The notes beneath the pieces were generated by a model. The model made no database searches, was not told the origin of the DNA, and saw nothing but the letters and a program-made list of their open reading frames with translations. 64,000 bases of DNA from Pyropia yezoensis (Eukaryota > Rhodophyta > Bangiophyceae > Bangiales > Bangiaceae), in the NCBI GenBank assembly GCA_009829735.1, contig CM020618.1, positions 14,676,568 through 14,740,567 of the forward strand, given 5' to 3'. Of this stretch, positions 40,308 through 50,650 are shown one piece after another (position 1 is the stretch's first letter; every line of letters begins with the position of its first letter). The position numbers were made by a program, and so were the translations under genes.

Positions 40308-43300
40308 ATGGAGGACGAGACGCGGAGCTCCAAGTTTGGCTACGACCTGTTGGACGGCAACTACCGCGGCTGGTCGAACTACGCTGAGGCGTACCTGCAG
40401 GACAACGGCACCTGGGACGCGATCGAGACGCCGTGCCCGGTGGTCACCCCCCTGGCGACGGCAGCCGCGTCACCCGAGGGCGAGCCGGCGGGGTCGGCGG
40501 CCGCGAGCGCCGCCGCCCAGAAGCTGGCCATGGAGCTACACGAGAAGCAGCTCAAGGAGGTCAAGGTCTGGAAGCGCAAGAACGTGCGGGCTTTGGCGCA
40601 GATCAAGATGGCCGTCAAGCCGCATCTCATGAACATGATCGCCGACTGCAAGACGGCGGCCGAGGCATGGGAGTGCCTCCGCGTCCTCTTCGACGATGAG
40701 ACGGCCACGCGTCGGGGGGAGCTGGAGGAGGCGTTGGCGACGCTGCGCAAGCAGCCCAACGAGACCATCATGGAATACGTCGGGCGGACCAAGGGGATCC
40801 GCGACGACCTGGCCACCGCAGGCGTGAACAAGGACGAGCACAGCCTCTGCCTCGACATCCTCCGCGGTTTGCCCGCGCCCTTCAAGACGATCCGCACGGT
40901 GCTGCGGAACTCTGGCCAGTTGCTCACCCTGCCCACCATCACCAACAGGCTGATGGAGACGGAGACGGAGCTGCGTGCCGAGTCGGACGACGACGTGCCG
41001 CAGGCGGTGCAGGCGTACCTGGCTGCGATGGCGCTCAACAAGGATAAGAAGAGGGGGCCGCAAGACAAGAAGCCGGTGTGCTTCTACTGCAAGAAGCCCG
41101 GCCACAAGATCGCCGACTGTAACAAGCGGCGGGCCGCGAACGAGAAGCGCGGCCGCAATGACAAGGGCCCCCATGGTGGGGACAAGGGTGGTGACGGGGG
41201 CGGCAAGAAGCTGGCCTACTGCACCACCGTCGGGGAAGGCGCCGTGGCGCCTGCTGCCGCGACCTCACGCGCGGACACGTGGGTGGTTGACTCGGGTGCG
41301 ACCCACCACCTGGCGACCGGCAAGGGGGCGTTTGTGGCCAAGGGGGCCCAGCCGATCGACGAGGTGACGTTGGCGTCGGGGGGGACCCTGGCGACCACGG
41401 GCCGCGGGGAGGCCATCCTCGTGGCCGGGGACGGCAACGACAAGTCGACCATCACCCTCAAGGGCACCTACCGCGTGCCGGGTCTCCGCGAAAACCTGAT
41501 GTCTGTGGGGCTAGTGGACAAGGCCGGCGGCGCGGTGCTGTTCGCCGACGGCCACTGCTACATCTACGACGCGGCCAAGACGGTCGCGTCCCGCGCCGTG
41601 GTGTCCAAAGCGGACGCCATCGGCCACCTGGAGCGGAACGGGCAGTACACGCTCGGTGGGAAGCCGGTGGCCAAGATGGCCATGATGGCCTCCGCCCCCA
41701 TGCCCGGCACGGCCTCAATCTGGCATCGCCGGTTCTTCCACCTCGGCTACAACAACCTGCAGCGCGCGGCCAAGATGGTCGACGGCTTGCCCGAGAAGGA
41801 GGTGGAGACGGAGTCGATTGCGGGCGCCATCTGCCGGCCCTGCGTGGAGGGCAAGACGGTGAAGACCCCCTACCCGGCGTCCAACTCGAAGACGGACGTC
41901 ATGGAGCTCATCCATGTGGACATCACGGGGCCGTTCAAGAAGTCGCCGTCGGGGTCCCGCTACCTGATAGTGCTCTACGAGGACAGCACCGGCATGACGC
42001 TGGCCGTGCCCATCCGCGCCAAGAGTGAGGCGGGGAGGGTGATGCGGGGGAAGATCCCCGAGTGGGAGCGCCGCAGCGGCAAGAAGCTGAAGAGGATCCG
42101 CTTCGACGGTGCCAAGGAGTTCACCACGGCCAAGCTGCGGCAGTGGTACGAGGAGAAGGGCATTGACTACGAGGTCACCCTCCCCTACAGCCCCCAAAGC
42201 AATGGGAAGGCGGAGCGGCTCAACAGGACGATCAAAGAGCGCGTCCGTGCGGCGCTGTCCGAGTCAGGCCTCGACGAGGAGTTGTGGGCCGAGGCGGCCG
42301 TGGCGGCCGCCTATGTGATGAACCGCTCGCCCAAAGAGGGGCAAGACGTCACCCCGTGGGAGGGGTTTACCGGCAAGCGCCCCAACGTGTCGGGATTGGC
42401 GGTGTGGGGCAGTCGTGCGTACGCCCTCAAGCCGCCCAAGCAGATCAAGGGCATGCAGCCGCGCACGAGTGCCGGCAGGATGGTGGGCTACACGGCCGGC
42501 GGCCAGGGCTTCCGCCTTCTGCTCGACGGCACCAAGGAGGTGGTCGAGCGCCGGGACGTGGTGGTGGAGGAGGCCGAGAGCGCCGCCCCCGCCAAGGAGG
42601 TCCACTGGAGCCAGGCCCTGACCGGCACCCCCAGCGGGGGAGCGCAGGCGGCTACGCCCGCGCCGACGCCGCAGCCGACCCCGACGCTCACGCCCTCGGG
42701 GTCAACAAGCTCAAAGGACCGAGGGGGTGAGACCCCCATTACCCCCGACGTCCAAGCGGCAATCAACGCCGCGAGGCTGGTGACTGGCCAACTGGCCGAG
42801 GACGGCGGGGAGTCGACCTCCGAGGAGGAGGACGAGGTGACCCGGTACCCGGGTCGCGCGCGCTTACCGCCTGTGCGATTTGGGCAGGACGGTGCCGGCG
42901 CTTCGGCCAGCGCGGCGGCGGTCCAGACGGCCGACACAGTCGATATGCCGGTGATGGTACGCGACCTACCGCCCCCGCCCAAGACGGTGGAGGAGGCACG
43001 CTGCCGCGATGACTGGCCCCTGTGGGAGGCCGCGCTCGAGGAGGAGCGGCAGTCGATGATCACCCACAAGGTATGGACCAAGAAGGAGGCGCCTCCGGGC
43101 GCGCGTCGGCTGGGGACCAGGATCATCTTTGAGTACAAGGCGGACCAGAAGGGCGTACTGCAGCGGCGCAAGTGCCGGCTGGTAGGGAAGGGCAACCGCC
43201 AGAAGCCGGGCAGAGACTACCTGGAGTCGTGGGCGGCCATGCCCGCGGCGGCAACGACACGGGCGTTCTTCGCCACGGCGGCGGCCCGTGGCTGGACCGT

Positions 43301-44510
43301 CCACCACATCGACGTTAAGACGGCGTACCTGTATGCGCCGATGGACGTCGAGGTCTACATCGTCATCCCCGAGGGCTTCGAGGGCGCCGGGGAGGACGCA
43401 CTGCTGTGTCAGGCGATGTACGGCACCAAGCAGGCGGGCAACCTATGGGGGAAGCACCTGGACGGGAAGCTGACGCAGGAAGGCGGTGTGCAGTCCAAGG
43501 CCGACAAGTGCCTCTACACCTTTGCCATGAAGGGGACGACCGTGTACGTGAATGTGCACGTGGACGACATCCTCCCGGGCGGCCCCGACGCGGAGGCCGT
43601 GGCTGACGTCAAGCGCAGGATCGCGCGGCACTTTGAGTGCCGGGACATGGGGGAGGTGACGTCGTACCTAGGGATGCAGGTGGAATGGGACAAGGCGGCG
43701 GGGACGGTCACGCTGTCCAACCCCCGCCACACGGCGGACCTGCTCAAGGAGTACGAGATGGACGAGTGCAAGCCCAACTTCACCCCCATGGCGCGTGGCG
43801 TGGAGCTGGCCGAGGGCGAGCTCCTGCCGACCGGCAACCGCTACGCGGAGCTCGTTGGGTCGCTCATGTACCTGAGCAACCAGACGCGGCCCGACCTGGC
43901 CTACGCCGTGGGCAAGCTGGCGCGCCGCATGTCGGCGCCCACAGAGGGCGACTGGCGGCTTGCCAAGGGCGTCCTGCGCTACCTGCAGGGCACGCGCAAC
44001 ATGGGCATCACGTACGGCAAGGAGGCCAACCTGGAGGGGTGGGTGGACTCGGACTTCGCCGGCGATACCCAGAGCCGCAAGTCGACGACGGGATTTGTGT
44101 TTACGCTGCACGGGGGAGCCATCTCGTGGCGCAGCCGCATGCAGCGGCTGGTGGCCACCTCGACGGCGACCGCCGAGTACGTCGCCGCGGCGGAGGCGGT
44201 CAAGGACAGCCTGTGGCTGCGACGCTTGGCGGGCGACCTGGGCGAGTATGCCGGGCCGGTGACGCTGAAGGAGGACAACCAAGCCTGTATCGCCATGGCA
44301 ACCAACGAGGGGATGAGCTCCCGTACGAAGCACGTCGACGTGTGCTACCACCTCATCCGGGACTGCGTGGCGACGCAGCAGGTGGTGGTGGTCTACGTGC
44401 CGACGGGGGAGCAGCTCGCCGACGGCCTCACCAAGCCGCTACCGCGCGACGCGTTCACCCTCTTCCGCGAGGGTCTGGGGGTGGCGATGGCTACTCCCGT
44501 ACACGGGTGA
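40308..44510 (+). CDS. copia Gag-Pol polyprotein
   Basis: About 1400 residues from an ATG in good context (ACCATGG). Domains: Gag helical region (1-230), CCHC knuckle CFYCKKPGHKIADC (about 257), protease VVDSGATHH (about 327), integrase HHCC zinc region (about 470-515), integrase core with D in HVDITGP (537), D in RFDGAKEF (about 600) and E in NGKAERLN (about 633), reverse transcriptase with a VDD motif (about 1085), and RNase H (DSDFAGD, then SRTKHVD; about 1240-1370). Gag and Pol share one frame, as in many copia elements, where relative amounts are set by splicing or processing. Codon use is strongly GC-biased at third positions. Confidence 0.96.
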   Translation: MEDETRSSKFGYDLLDGNYRGWSNYAEAYLQDNGTWDAIETPCPVVTPLATAAASPEGEPAGSAAASAAAQKLAMELHEKQLKEVKVWKRKNVRALAQIKMAVKPHLMNMIADCKTAAEAWECLRVLFDDETATRRGELEEALATLRKQPNETIMEYVGRTKGIRDDLATAGVNKDEHSLCLDILRGLPAPFKTIRTVLRNSGQLLTLPTITNRLMETETELRAESDDDVPQAVQAYLAAMALNKDKKRGPQDKKPVCFYCKKPGHKIADCNKRRAANEKRGRNDKGPHGGDKGGDGGGKKLAYCTTVGEGAVAPAAATSRADTWVVDSGATHHLATGKGAFVAKGAQPIDEVTLASGGTLATTGRGEAILVAGDGNDKSTITLKGTYRVPGLRENLMSVGLVDKAGGAVLFADGHCYIYDAAKTVASRAVVSKADAIGHLERNGQYTLGGKPVAKMAMMASAPMPGTASIWHRRFFHLGYNNLQRAAKMVDGLPEKEVETESIAGAICRPCVEGKTVKTPYPASNSKTDVMELIHVDITGPFKKSPSGSRYLIVLYEDSTGMTLAVPIRAKSEAGRVMRGKIPEWERRSGKKLKRIRFDGAKEFTTAKLRQWYEEKGIDYEVTLPYSPQSNGKAERLNRTIKERVRAALSESGLDEELWAEAAVAAAYVMNRSPKEGQDVTPWEGFTGKRPNVSGLAVWGSRAYALKPPKQIKGMQPRTSAGRMVGYTAGGQGFRLLLDGTKEVVERRDVVVEEAESAAPAKEVHWSQALTGTPSGGAQAATPAPTPQPTPTLTPSGSTSSKDRGGETPITPDVQAAINAARLVTGQLAEDGGESTSEEEDEVTRYPGRARLPPVRFGQDGAGASASAAAVQTADTVDMPVMVRDLPPPPKTVEEARCRDDWPLWEAALEEERQSMITHKVWTKKEAPPGARRLGTRIIFEYKADQKGVLQRRKCRLVGKGNRQKPGRDYLESWAAMPAAATTRAFFATAAARGWTVHHIDVKTAYLYAPMDVEVYIVIPEGFEGAGEDALLCQAMYGTKQAGNLWGKHLDGKLTQEGGVQSKADKCLYTFAMKGTTVYVNVHVDDILPGGPDAEAVADVKRRIARHFECRDMGEVTSYLGMQVEWDKAAGTVTLSNPRHTADLLKEYEMDECKPNFTPMARGVELAEGELLPTGNRYAELVGSLMYLSNQTRPDLAYAVGKLARRMSAPTEGDWRLAKGVLRYLQGTRNMGITYGKEANLEGWVDSDFAGDTQSRKSTTGFVFTLHGGAISWRSRMQRLVATSTATAEYVAAAEAVKDSLWLRRLAGDLGEYAGPVTLKEDNQACIAMATNEGMSSRTKHVDVCYHLIRDCVATQQVVVVYVPTGEQLADGLTKPLPRDAFTLFREGLGVAMATPVHG

Positions 44511-44530
44511 GAGGCGTGGCATCCATGGCC

Positions 44531-44539
44531 GTGGGGGAG
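44531..44539 (+). other. Polypurine tract of the copia element
   Basis: GTGGGGGAG immediately before the 3' LTR. Confidence 0.8.
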
Positions 44540-44743
44540 TGTTGTGGGGTACGGTCTGTACGGCCCTGGTGACCCCGCCGTAGGACAGAGTGTCCACGGC
44601 AATTTGTTTGACCCCGCGATCGGTCCGATGGCGGGTAGATTTGGTCGGGATTTAGGGAGGCGAGTGTGGCCCTTTAAGGGCACGGCGAGGGACCGAGGGT
44701 CCGAGGAAGAAAGAGACAACGCGCCTTCGTTTGCATTGTAACA
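44540..44743 (+). repeat. 3' LTR of the copia element
   Basis: 204 bp with the same TGTT...AACA ends as the 5' LTR. It is followed by the second copy of the ACGCA target duplication. Confidence 0.95.
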
Positions 44744-44771
44744 ACGCATGAGCACCAGTCTTGCTCATCGA

Positions 44772-44842
44772 CCAATCACACGAGCGCATTGGTTGGAACT
44801 ATTTCCTCTCGCGAGACCATTATATACACGAGGTCTCGCGAG
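44772..44842 (+). promoter_or_regulatory. Core-promoter-like block: CCAAT, TCTCGCGAGA, TATATA
   Basis: A CCAATCA motif at 44772, the palindrome TCTCGCGAGA at 44807-44816 and TATATA at 44821. The flanks of the TATA form an inverted repeat (CTCGCGAGACC, 44808-44818 and 44832-44842). Any transcript would start near 44850 and run into the open frame at 44932. Confidence 0.4.
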
Positions 44843-44931
44843 CGAAAAAAGAATCGGAAAAAAGTGCCCTCCAGCTGTCCCCGCGAAGCTCCCCTATCTC
44901 GACTACCCCCCTTCCAAGCCTCAGTTAGCAC

Positions 44932-45228
44932 ATGGGCCCGAATCAGCCCCCGAGCAGTGCAAATCAATGCGAAAAGAAAGGCCCCATTTCAGGTTCGTCA
45001 GCATCTGGTCCACTCAGGGTGTCCCTCAGAGCGGTACACAAACCAGGAGACCCAAGGACCTCATTAGTTCGCAAGGACCTCTATGATCCTTCTGTCAGCA
45101 TAGCGGCCGTGGACCCCGTCACGGCCGATGTCCTGCCCGGGCCCGAGCCGAGAAAAACCTCGATGTATCTTTTTTCTGCAACGGACCATATCGAGCTCTT
45201 TCCAATGGGCGAATGGTGGGTCCCGTAA
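44932..45228 (+). CDS. Hypothetical 98-residue protein
   Basis: A true ATG-initiated frame, MGPNQPPSSANQCEKK to MGEWWVP, about 80 bases downstream of the expected start site of the promoter-like block. Composition is ordinary and no domain is recognised. Its position after plausible promoter elements is the only support. Confidence 0.25.
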   Translation: MGPNQPPSSANQCEKKGPISGSSASGPLRVSLRAVHKPGDPRTSLVRKDLYDPSVSIAAVDPVTADVLPGPEPRKTSMYLFSATDHIELFPMGEWWVP

Positions 45229-46635
45229 CTGAGTCATTTTGGTGTCATTGAGAGGTCGATTTAATGACCTTTCACAGGGGTAGGCTCAATGATCAGTCTG
45301 AGAGGGGGCCCGCCAGAGAGTTCCGAGAGCGACCCCCCTCGCAGAATTATTTCCGTCAAAGACCAAGCCACGGACTGCTGAGCAGTGGCGCCGCACCGCC
45401 TTTTGAGGGGCAGTAAGTGCAAGTCTCTTCGTGGCAGGAGGGTGCCGGGGGGGGCACGTCCACGCCGTGGTTAGTGCGGCGTCACGCAGCGCCTCGGCAA
45501 AGCGTTGCTGACAAGGGCACAGAAGAGGCGGGGATCGCCAACTGTGCGAGCACAACGGCCGCCAGCCCTCCGCAAGCACTTCGACTTGGTCGTGGGGCGC
45601 ACGGCTCGTCGTCTCGAGGAGCGTGGGGTGTGGACGGCGAGGGAGCTTGGGACAGCCAGGGGGGCACGGGCAGGGACGACGACAAGGATGGGGACGAGGA
45701 GGGAGGCGGTAACGGAGGGGTAAGTGAGAAGGGCGAGAGGGTGAAGTTGGCCGAGGACATTGAGGCAAGGGATGTGGTGGAAAGAACGGAGATGGGTGGT
45801 GCGCGGGGACAAGAGAGGGGTTCTGGCGGCGGCCGCGGTGGGGCCGTGTGGAAGGGTGGGTGGGTCTTTTTTGATGGGGCGTCTGGGGCCGAGGTGACAG
45901 GGGTGGCACGAGAAGCGGCTGGAGCAGCTGCCAACACTGCAGCCCCATCGTTGTTCCGGGAGTATGCGCCGTCTGCCGCTGACGCTCCGCCGCTGCTTGC
46001 GGCTACGGATGCTTGTTCACCTATCGGTACGGTGGACGCTGATATGGTCATGTCAATGATACCTCCGCAGAGGTACAGCGCCCGGGGTGGTGGATGGGCA
46101 TGGAGACAGGTACGTACGTGGGGGGGGCGAGGGTCGGGTGCGGAACGACATATGAGGGGCACGCCGTTTGCGGCAGTGAGTTTTTGTGGGCGCATGCGGC
46201 AGTGCACTGCACATGGGGAGGGAAGCATGGAGCGAAGGGTTCTGCACGGACCGCAGCATGGCAAGACTGGCGTTAGTGACGGTGGATGCGAGATAGGACC
46301 CGTGAAGGGAGGCGCCGCGCGTGTAGCGTGCTGGTCGGCGGTGCCCCCACCTCCGCGCAGCCGGCTGGTTGTCGCAAAGTGTACATGTTGCTAGGGGTGG
46401 AGCGGCGGTAGGGACCTTGGAGACTGGAGTCTCACCGTAGGTGAGGTTGTGCTGGGCAGGATATCAAAAAGTATGTCCGTGGCCATGAAACATCTGCCCG
46501 TTCCAAAAAACGTGACCATTTAAATAAATAAAAAACAGGTGCCAATGGACCGAGCTGTCAGGGCACCATTAGGGCACCCCTCGTAATGGGACCAAGGGAT
46601 CCCATAAAGAAATGCCTTATAATGGTTCCATTATT
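45229..46635. other. Intergenic; overlapping open frames, no recognised gene
   Basis: A 325-codon plus-strand frame (45417-46394) and a 260-codon minus-strand frame (45482-46264) cover the same DNA. Both are Gly/Ala- or Pro/Ser-rich and neither shows a domain. I do not call either. GC content falls after 46430. Confidence 0.4.
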
Positions 46636-46750
46636 GTGCATCCCGCAAAAAGTGGACGTGCACGGGTCGTGCAGTGTGGGTTTGATTGGTCCAGTGGCCG
46701 ATATTTGAGATGATCACGACACGTGCACGTCCACTTTTTAGGGGCCGCTC
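46636..46750. mobile_element. Foldback MITE, copy 2 (decayed)
   Basis: An inverted copy of the element at 6660-6774. It keeps AAAAAGTGGACGTGCACG at one end and its complement at the other, with mismatches in the outer ten bases. Confidence 0.72.
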
Positions 46751-48157
46751 TATAGATGGGGGCTTCAAATGGTGTGGCGCATTTTACTGATGAACCCCAC
46801 AGGCACGCAAACGCGCGAGGTCTCTCCGCATCGGTTTGCGGCATCCACATCCCGTCTGAGTCCTGTGTGTAATTCAATTGATTTTGTCCGTAGCAATTCC
46901 TCTCACTCGCTTGCCTGGAACCACTGTGCGCAAGCTCAAGCACAGAGCCCCACTAATTTATGCGACGGATCCGCTGAATACATGTCTGGTGAATTTATAA
47001 TCTTTTGTAGCAAGCATACTCTTTCCGGATAGCCGTCTTGTGACATAATCTGCAAGCTGGGTACTCGTCGTGACTGGACAATAGGGAATGTGCATGAACA
47101 ACGTCGTGCGGCAAGCATAGTGGGGGCTCCTGTCCTCTGGTGCAAGCGTCTGATGGTGGTTTCTCATACGAGACTTTATGTGCTCTCTGCAACTTCCCCC
47201 TCCCCTCCATGACCGGTGCGCCTTGACAATACAAGAGAACCAGACGAGCACTGCAATGTGACCACAGCAGCGAGACCAGGATGGGATACACACGCACGCA
47301 TGGAGACTGACACATCGCGGCAAGAGCAAGAGCAGAAGCACAACACAGAGAAGAGCAACAAATAGCCCGCACGAGCGGGACAAACGACAGTCAGAGGCAA
47401 TTCTCAACGTGAGCAATAGGGCACCGTCTTCCCCACTGCGTACAACAACCCCCTCGGTACCCTCGTCCGCATATCACCAGAATGGCGCGGCGGACCCCCC
47501 TGGCACCCCCCCCCCCGCCCCGCTCGCTACCATGACCATCCCCCAGCCGCTCATACCTGCCCGCCCAGGGCTACCCAGGCTAGTTTCTGCCGCTTGGCCA
47601 CCACCGCCTCTGGTGTGGGCCACGCATAGGCGTACGGACACACCGACGAAGCCGCTGGCGACGACGCTGCCACCGGTACTGCTACTGCCGCCGCTGCGGT
47701 CACCGCTGGCACTGCAGTTGCCTCTACACCGCCGCTGCCGCCACCAACACGGCCGCCATCGTAAGCGCCCCAGCTGGTGAGAGTCACCACCACCGCCCCG
47801 TGGGTCCACTCGTGCGCGGCCAGCAGACCTGGTCCAGCCCCGTCTTATGCAAACGGGCGCCCCTGGTCCACAGAAAAGGCGCCGCCGTCAGAGTGCAGAC
47901 GGCACCAGGGACGCGGAAACGGGGAGGGGAGAGCATGACGACGGGTAAGCGACGAGGTAGATGAGGGAGTGGCGTAGAGGGTGGGAAGGGAAGGGGCGGT
48001 ACGGGAGGGGGGAAAAAGGACAGGGACGGAAAGCCGGCTGTCCGCAAGAGGCGCGAGGCACGGGGAGGCATGAAGGACGTGAGGCACGAGGGGAGCGTCA
48101 GCGACACGTTCCACAAGCAGCGACGGTACAGTTCTGGGGGTATGGGGGCGCGCGACA
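46751..48157. other. Intergenic, nothing recognised
   Basis: Ordinary composition to about 47400, C-rich 47480-47760, G/A-rich 47900-48080. Short frames only, without domains. Confidence 0.4.
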
Positions 48158-48560
48158 TCCTCCCTACAACAAAAATAATCCGGATATCGGGGTTTTCTGT
48201 ACTGGACGGAGGACCCTTGTGGGACTCGTCGAAAACCCTCTATATGATTTTTCAAGCCATCATCGGAGAGCATTGTCGCCCGCCGGAAGTGTTCGCAACC
48301 GCTACTCATGCTGTGGCGCAGACGCCATCTCTTGGCCCGAGGCGCGCATCACAGCGGCGGCAACCAAGTAAGACGCGATCGAGACAACACTCAGAGCCTG
48401 CGTGCGAGCCACTCTCATGACCTGAAGTGGTCAGCCAACTCGAACAGCAGACCCCATTCCTGCACCTGAGAACCCGTATATCCGGGATTCTCCTTGGAGG
48501 AACCCCTACATCCGGGTTTTTCCACGAGATAACCCGCATATCCGGGTTGAAAGCCCCGAT
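48158..48560. repeat. CCGGATATCCGGG-type repeat block
   Basis: At 48158-48190 is CCCTACAACAAAAATAATCC followed by GGATATCGGGG. At about 48469-48560 three ~30-bp units each carry AACCC...ATCCGGG. The inverse of the first part recurs at 52945-52977. No coding. Confidence 0.6.
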
Positions 48561-50650
48561 TGCGTGGGACTTTGATAGGCTGTGGATCATCCTCAGCGGG
48601 CAATCGAGGTCAGGGGGGCACTCGAGGTCAGATCAGCGTACCTTTAGGGGCAGTCGTTAAAATAGGTATACATTAGTGTTTCAACAAAACTTCAGTTGAT
48701 ATACAATGTTGTGTATCCAAATAAAAAAACGTCAAAAATTTCCCCGGGCAGCCTTGTTCGTACCCTGGCGTGCAGTTGTTCCGGACTCTCGTACCCCCAT
48801 ACCCACAGGCCCCGCTCACTTTCCACCTATGTACCACCTTGTCGACACGCCTGTATACCTATGCAACCGAGCGATTATTGCAATAAATCACCATTTTTTT
48901 TCCGCGGGATGGATATTTGTCAATACACAGGATCTGCGTCACGTCGTACACTACTCTGATATTGTGCAGTGCACACTGCGTTTTGTCCCAAAAGCATGAG
49001 ACATAGCGCCTGGTCGCGCTCGTCGTTTACTACCGAAAATTAGTTTTTTTTGTAGCTTAAAAGAGGTGACCTGCTGGCTTGCTGCCGGGCAGATGATGTC
49101 GTCACCCTGTGGTCGGAACTGGGAAGGCTTGACCAGCACTCATTGAGGCTCAGCTTTAGATGAATCTGTACAAACTCCTCGCTGCCCGTCGGCTACAGAC
49201 CCTTTCGCGTCTATATTTCATTTTAATCTGTTTGATATGCGGCTACTCCTCGAAGCTACTTGTGTGGGATCACCCAGCTGAATTGAATCTGGCGTCTTCG
49301 TCGACAAAGAGCCTCAAGGGCCGGCCCCGGGGCCCCCGCAGGGGGAGGGGGTACGGGGAAAGGGAAAAAGGCGGAGGGGGCGAGGGGGGGGGTCAGCATG
49401 AAATAAGGCTGCAACTGATGACTCGAGACTATGAGAATTAGTCAAGAATCAGCAAGGGCAATGTACCCTGCGTCGCGCGCCCTCTGCTATTTATTTACTG
49501 GCTCCTCAGCCCGTCCACCCGTATCTAGCGGGTTTGACAAGATCTCGGCTCTGGATCAATGTTTACCTTCGAATGGCCAGCTCGCCATCTTCTGAATACG
49601 TAGATAGATTGATATCAACGTCAGCATCTTCGCCATTTGTGTCAGAGAGCTCTCCCCCCGCTCGATCTATCCTATTGCTGTTCCCCAATTTTGTCATGGG
49701 GAAAATGAAACCGGATCCACTGCGCGGGTCTCTCTACCAAGGAGAGACCCGCGGGGACACCTTCTGTATTTAGGGTACCGCTCGGATCGGGGAGCTGGGG
49801 GTGAGGGTGATCACTTGCGGCAATGGGAGACTCGAGACATAAAGGGTTGGTCATCATTCAGCGAGGGCTGTTGGTTCTCCAATCCACCCGTTTTCCAGGC
49901 CGTCTCTTTATGTCATCGGACGATTTAGAGAAGGTTTGATTTGGGGGGGGGGCGCACCCTTTGGTAAACGGCTCCTGAGCGGAAAACCCGAAAGTATTAA
50001 CAATATTTTAGGGGCTTTTCCAACCGAGTTTTGCGAGCAGACCTGGAGTTAAGTATACTCAAACGCCTTGAATAAAGTATATATGTTAGCGTAAGTTGTG
50101 AAGGAAGTGTGGATAGCTCACGTGGTTACAGCCGTGACAGTCAAGACCGGCTGAACACCCCCCACCTTGTCGGTTGTAAAAGGCTGGCAGCTGGCCGGTC
50201 CCGAACGGCCGTCAAGACGCACTTCCTCGTCATGCGCTTGTGGTTCTGACGACAAAAGCGTTCTCATCGGCATTTTCTTGGTGACTAGAAACAATTTCCA
50301 AGCAATGGTCCGGACAGGTAATCCTCGGGGTGAGCACGGTGATGGCATGTCACGACTATGCAAAACCTCAGCAACGACCGAACACACCGATACCAAGTGT
50401 CACTCACGAGTGCCAAAACTGTCCAAGACGACTAAAAAAGGGTCGCTGGGAATACTCGTGGAGTCAGAAGTACGAGCAAAGAACCAGAAGTTCCTCATCG
50501 AGGCTCTCAAAGGCATCTTGCTTCTTGGGAGCGTACTGGACCACCCTCGGCTGCAAACTGCTACGCACTGACGCCATGGGCGCGCGCAGCGCCACAAAAA
50601 CGGACAACACGACGTCCAATGGGATGCCCACAAAAAGAGTAGTTTATTGC
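48561..50650. other. AT-richer intergenic region
   Basis: The lowest GC of the window, with A- and T-runs (for example 48720-48740, 49040-49056). No gene recognised. It contains the hairpin at 49723-49753 and one half of a diverged repeat (about 49540-49660) whose partner is at 52270-52390. Confidence 0.45.
49723..49753. repeat. Perfect hairpin, 12-base arms
   Basis: Arms CGCGGGTCTCTC and its complement around a seven-base loop TACCAAG. No T-run follows, so there is no reason to call it a terminator. Confidence 0.8.

Larger units (their letters stand above)
39940..44743 (+). mobile_element. Ty1/copia LTR retrotransposon, looks whole
   Basis: 4804 bp: 5' LTR, primer-binding site, a single long polyprotein frame, polypurine tract, 3' LTR. 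It is flanked by the 5-bp target duplication ACGCA (39935-39939 and 44744-44748). The two 204-bp LTRs differ at one position by eye, so the insertion is very recent. No break was seen. The internal order protease, integrase, RT, RNase H defines copia. Confidence 0.96.

Noticed and set aside
45417-46394. 325-codon plus-strand and 260-codon minus-strand frames
   Set aside because: Mutually antisense, low complexity, no recognised motif; neither can be preferred.
48696-48960. Possible organelle-derived insertion in the AT-rich stretch
   Set aside because: Composition differs from the rest, but no organelle gene, tRNA or rRNA segment can be recognised.
49723-49753. Hairpin as a transcription terminator or RNA gene
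   Set aside because: No T-run, no adjoining gene and no conserved RNA features; only listed as a repeat.
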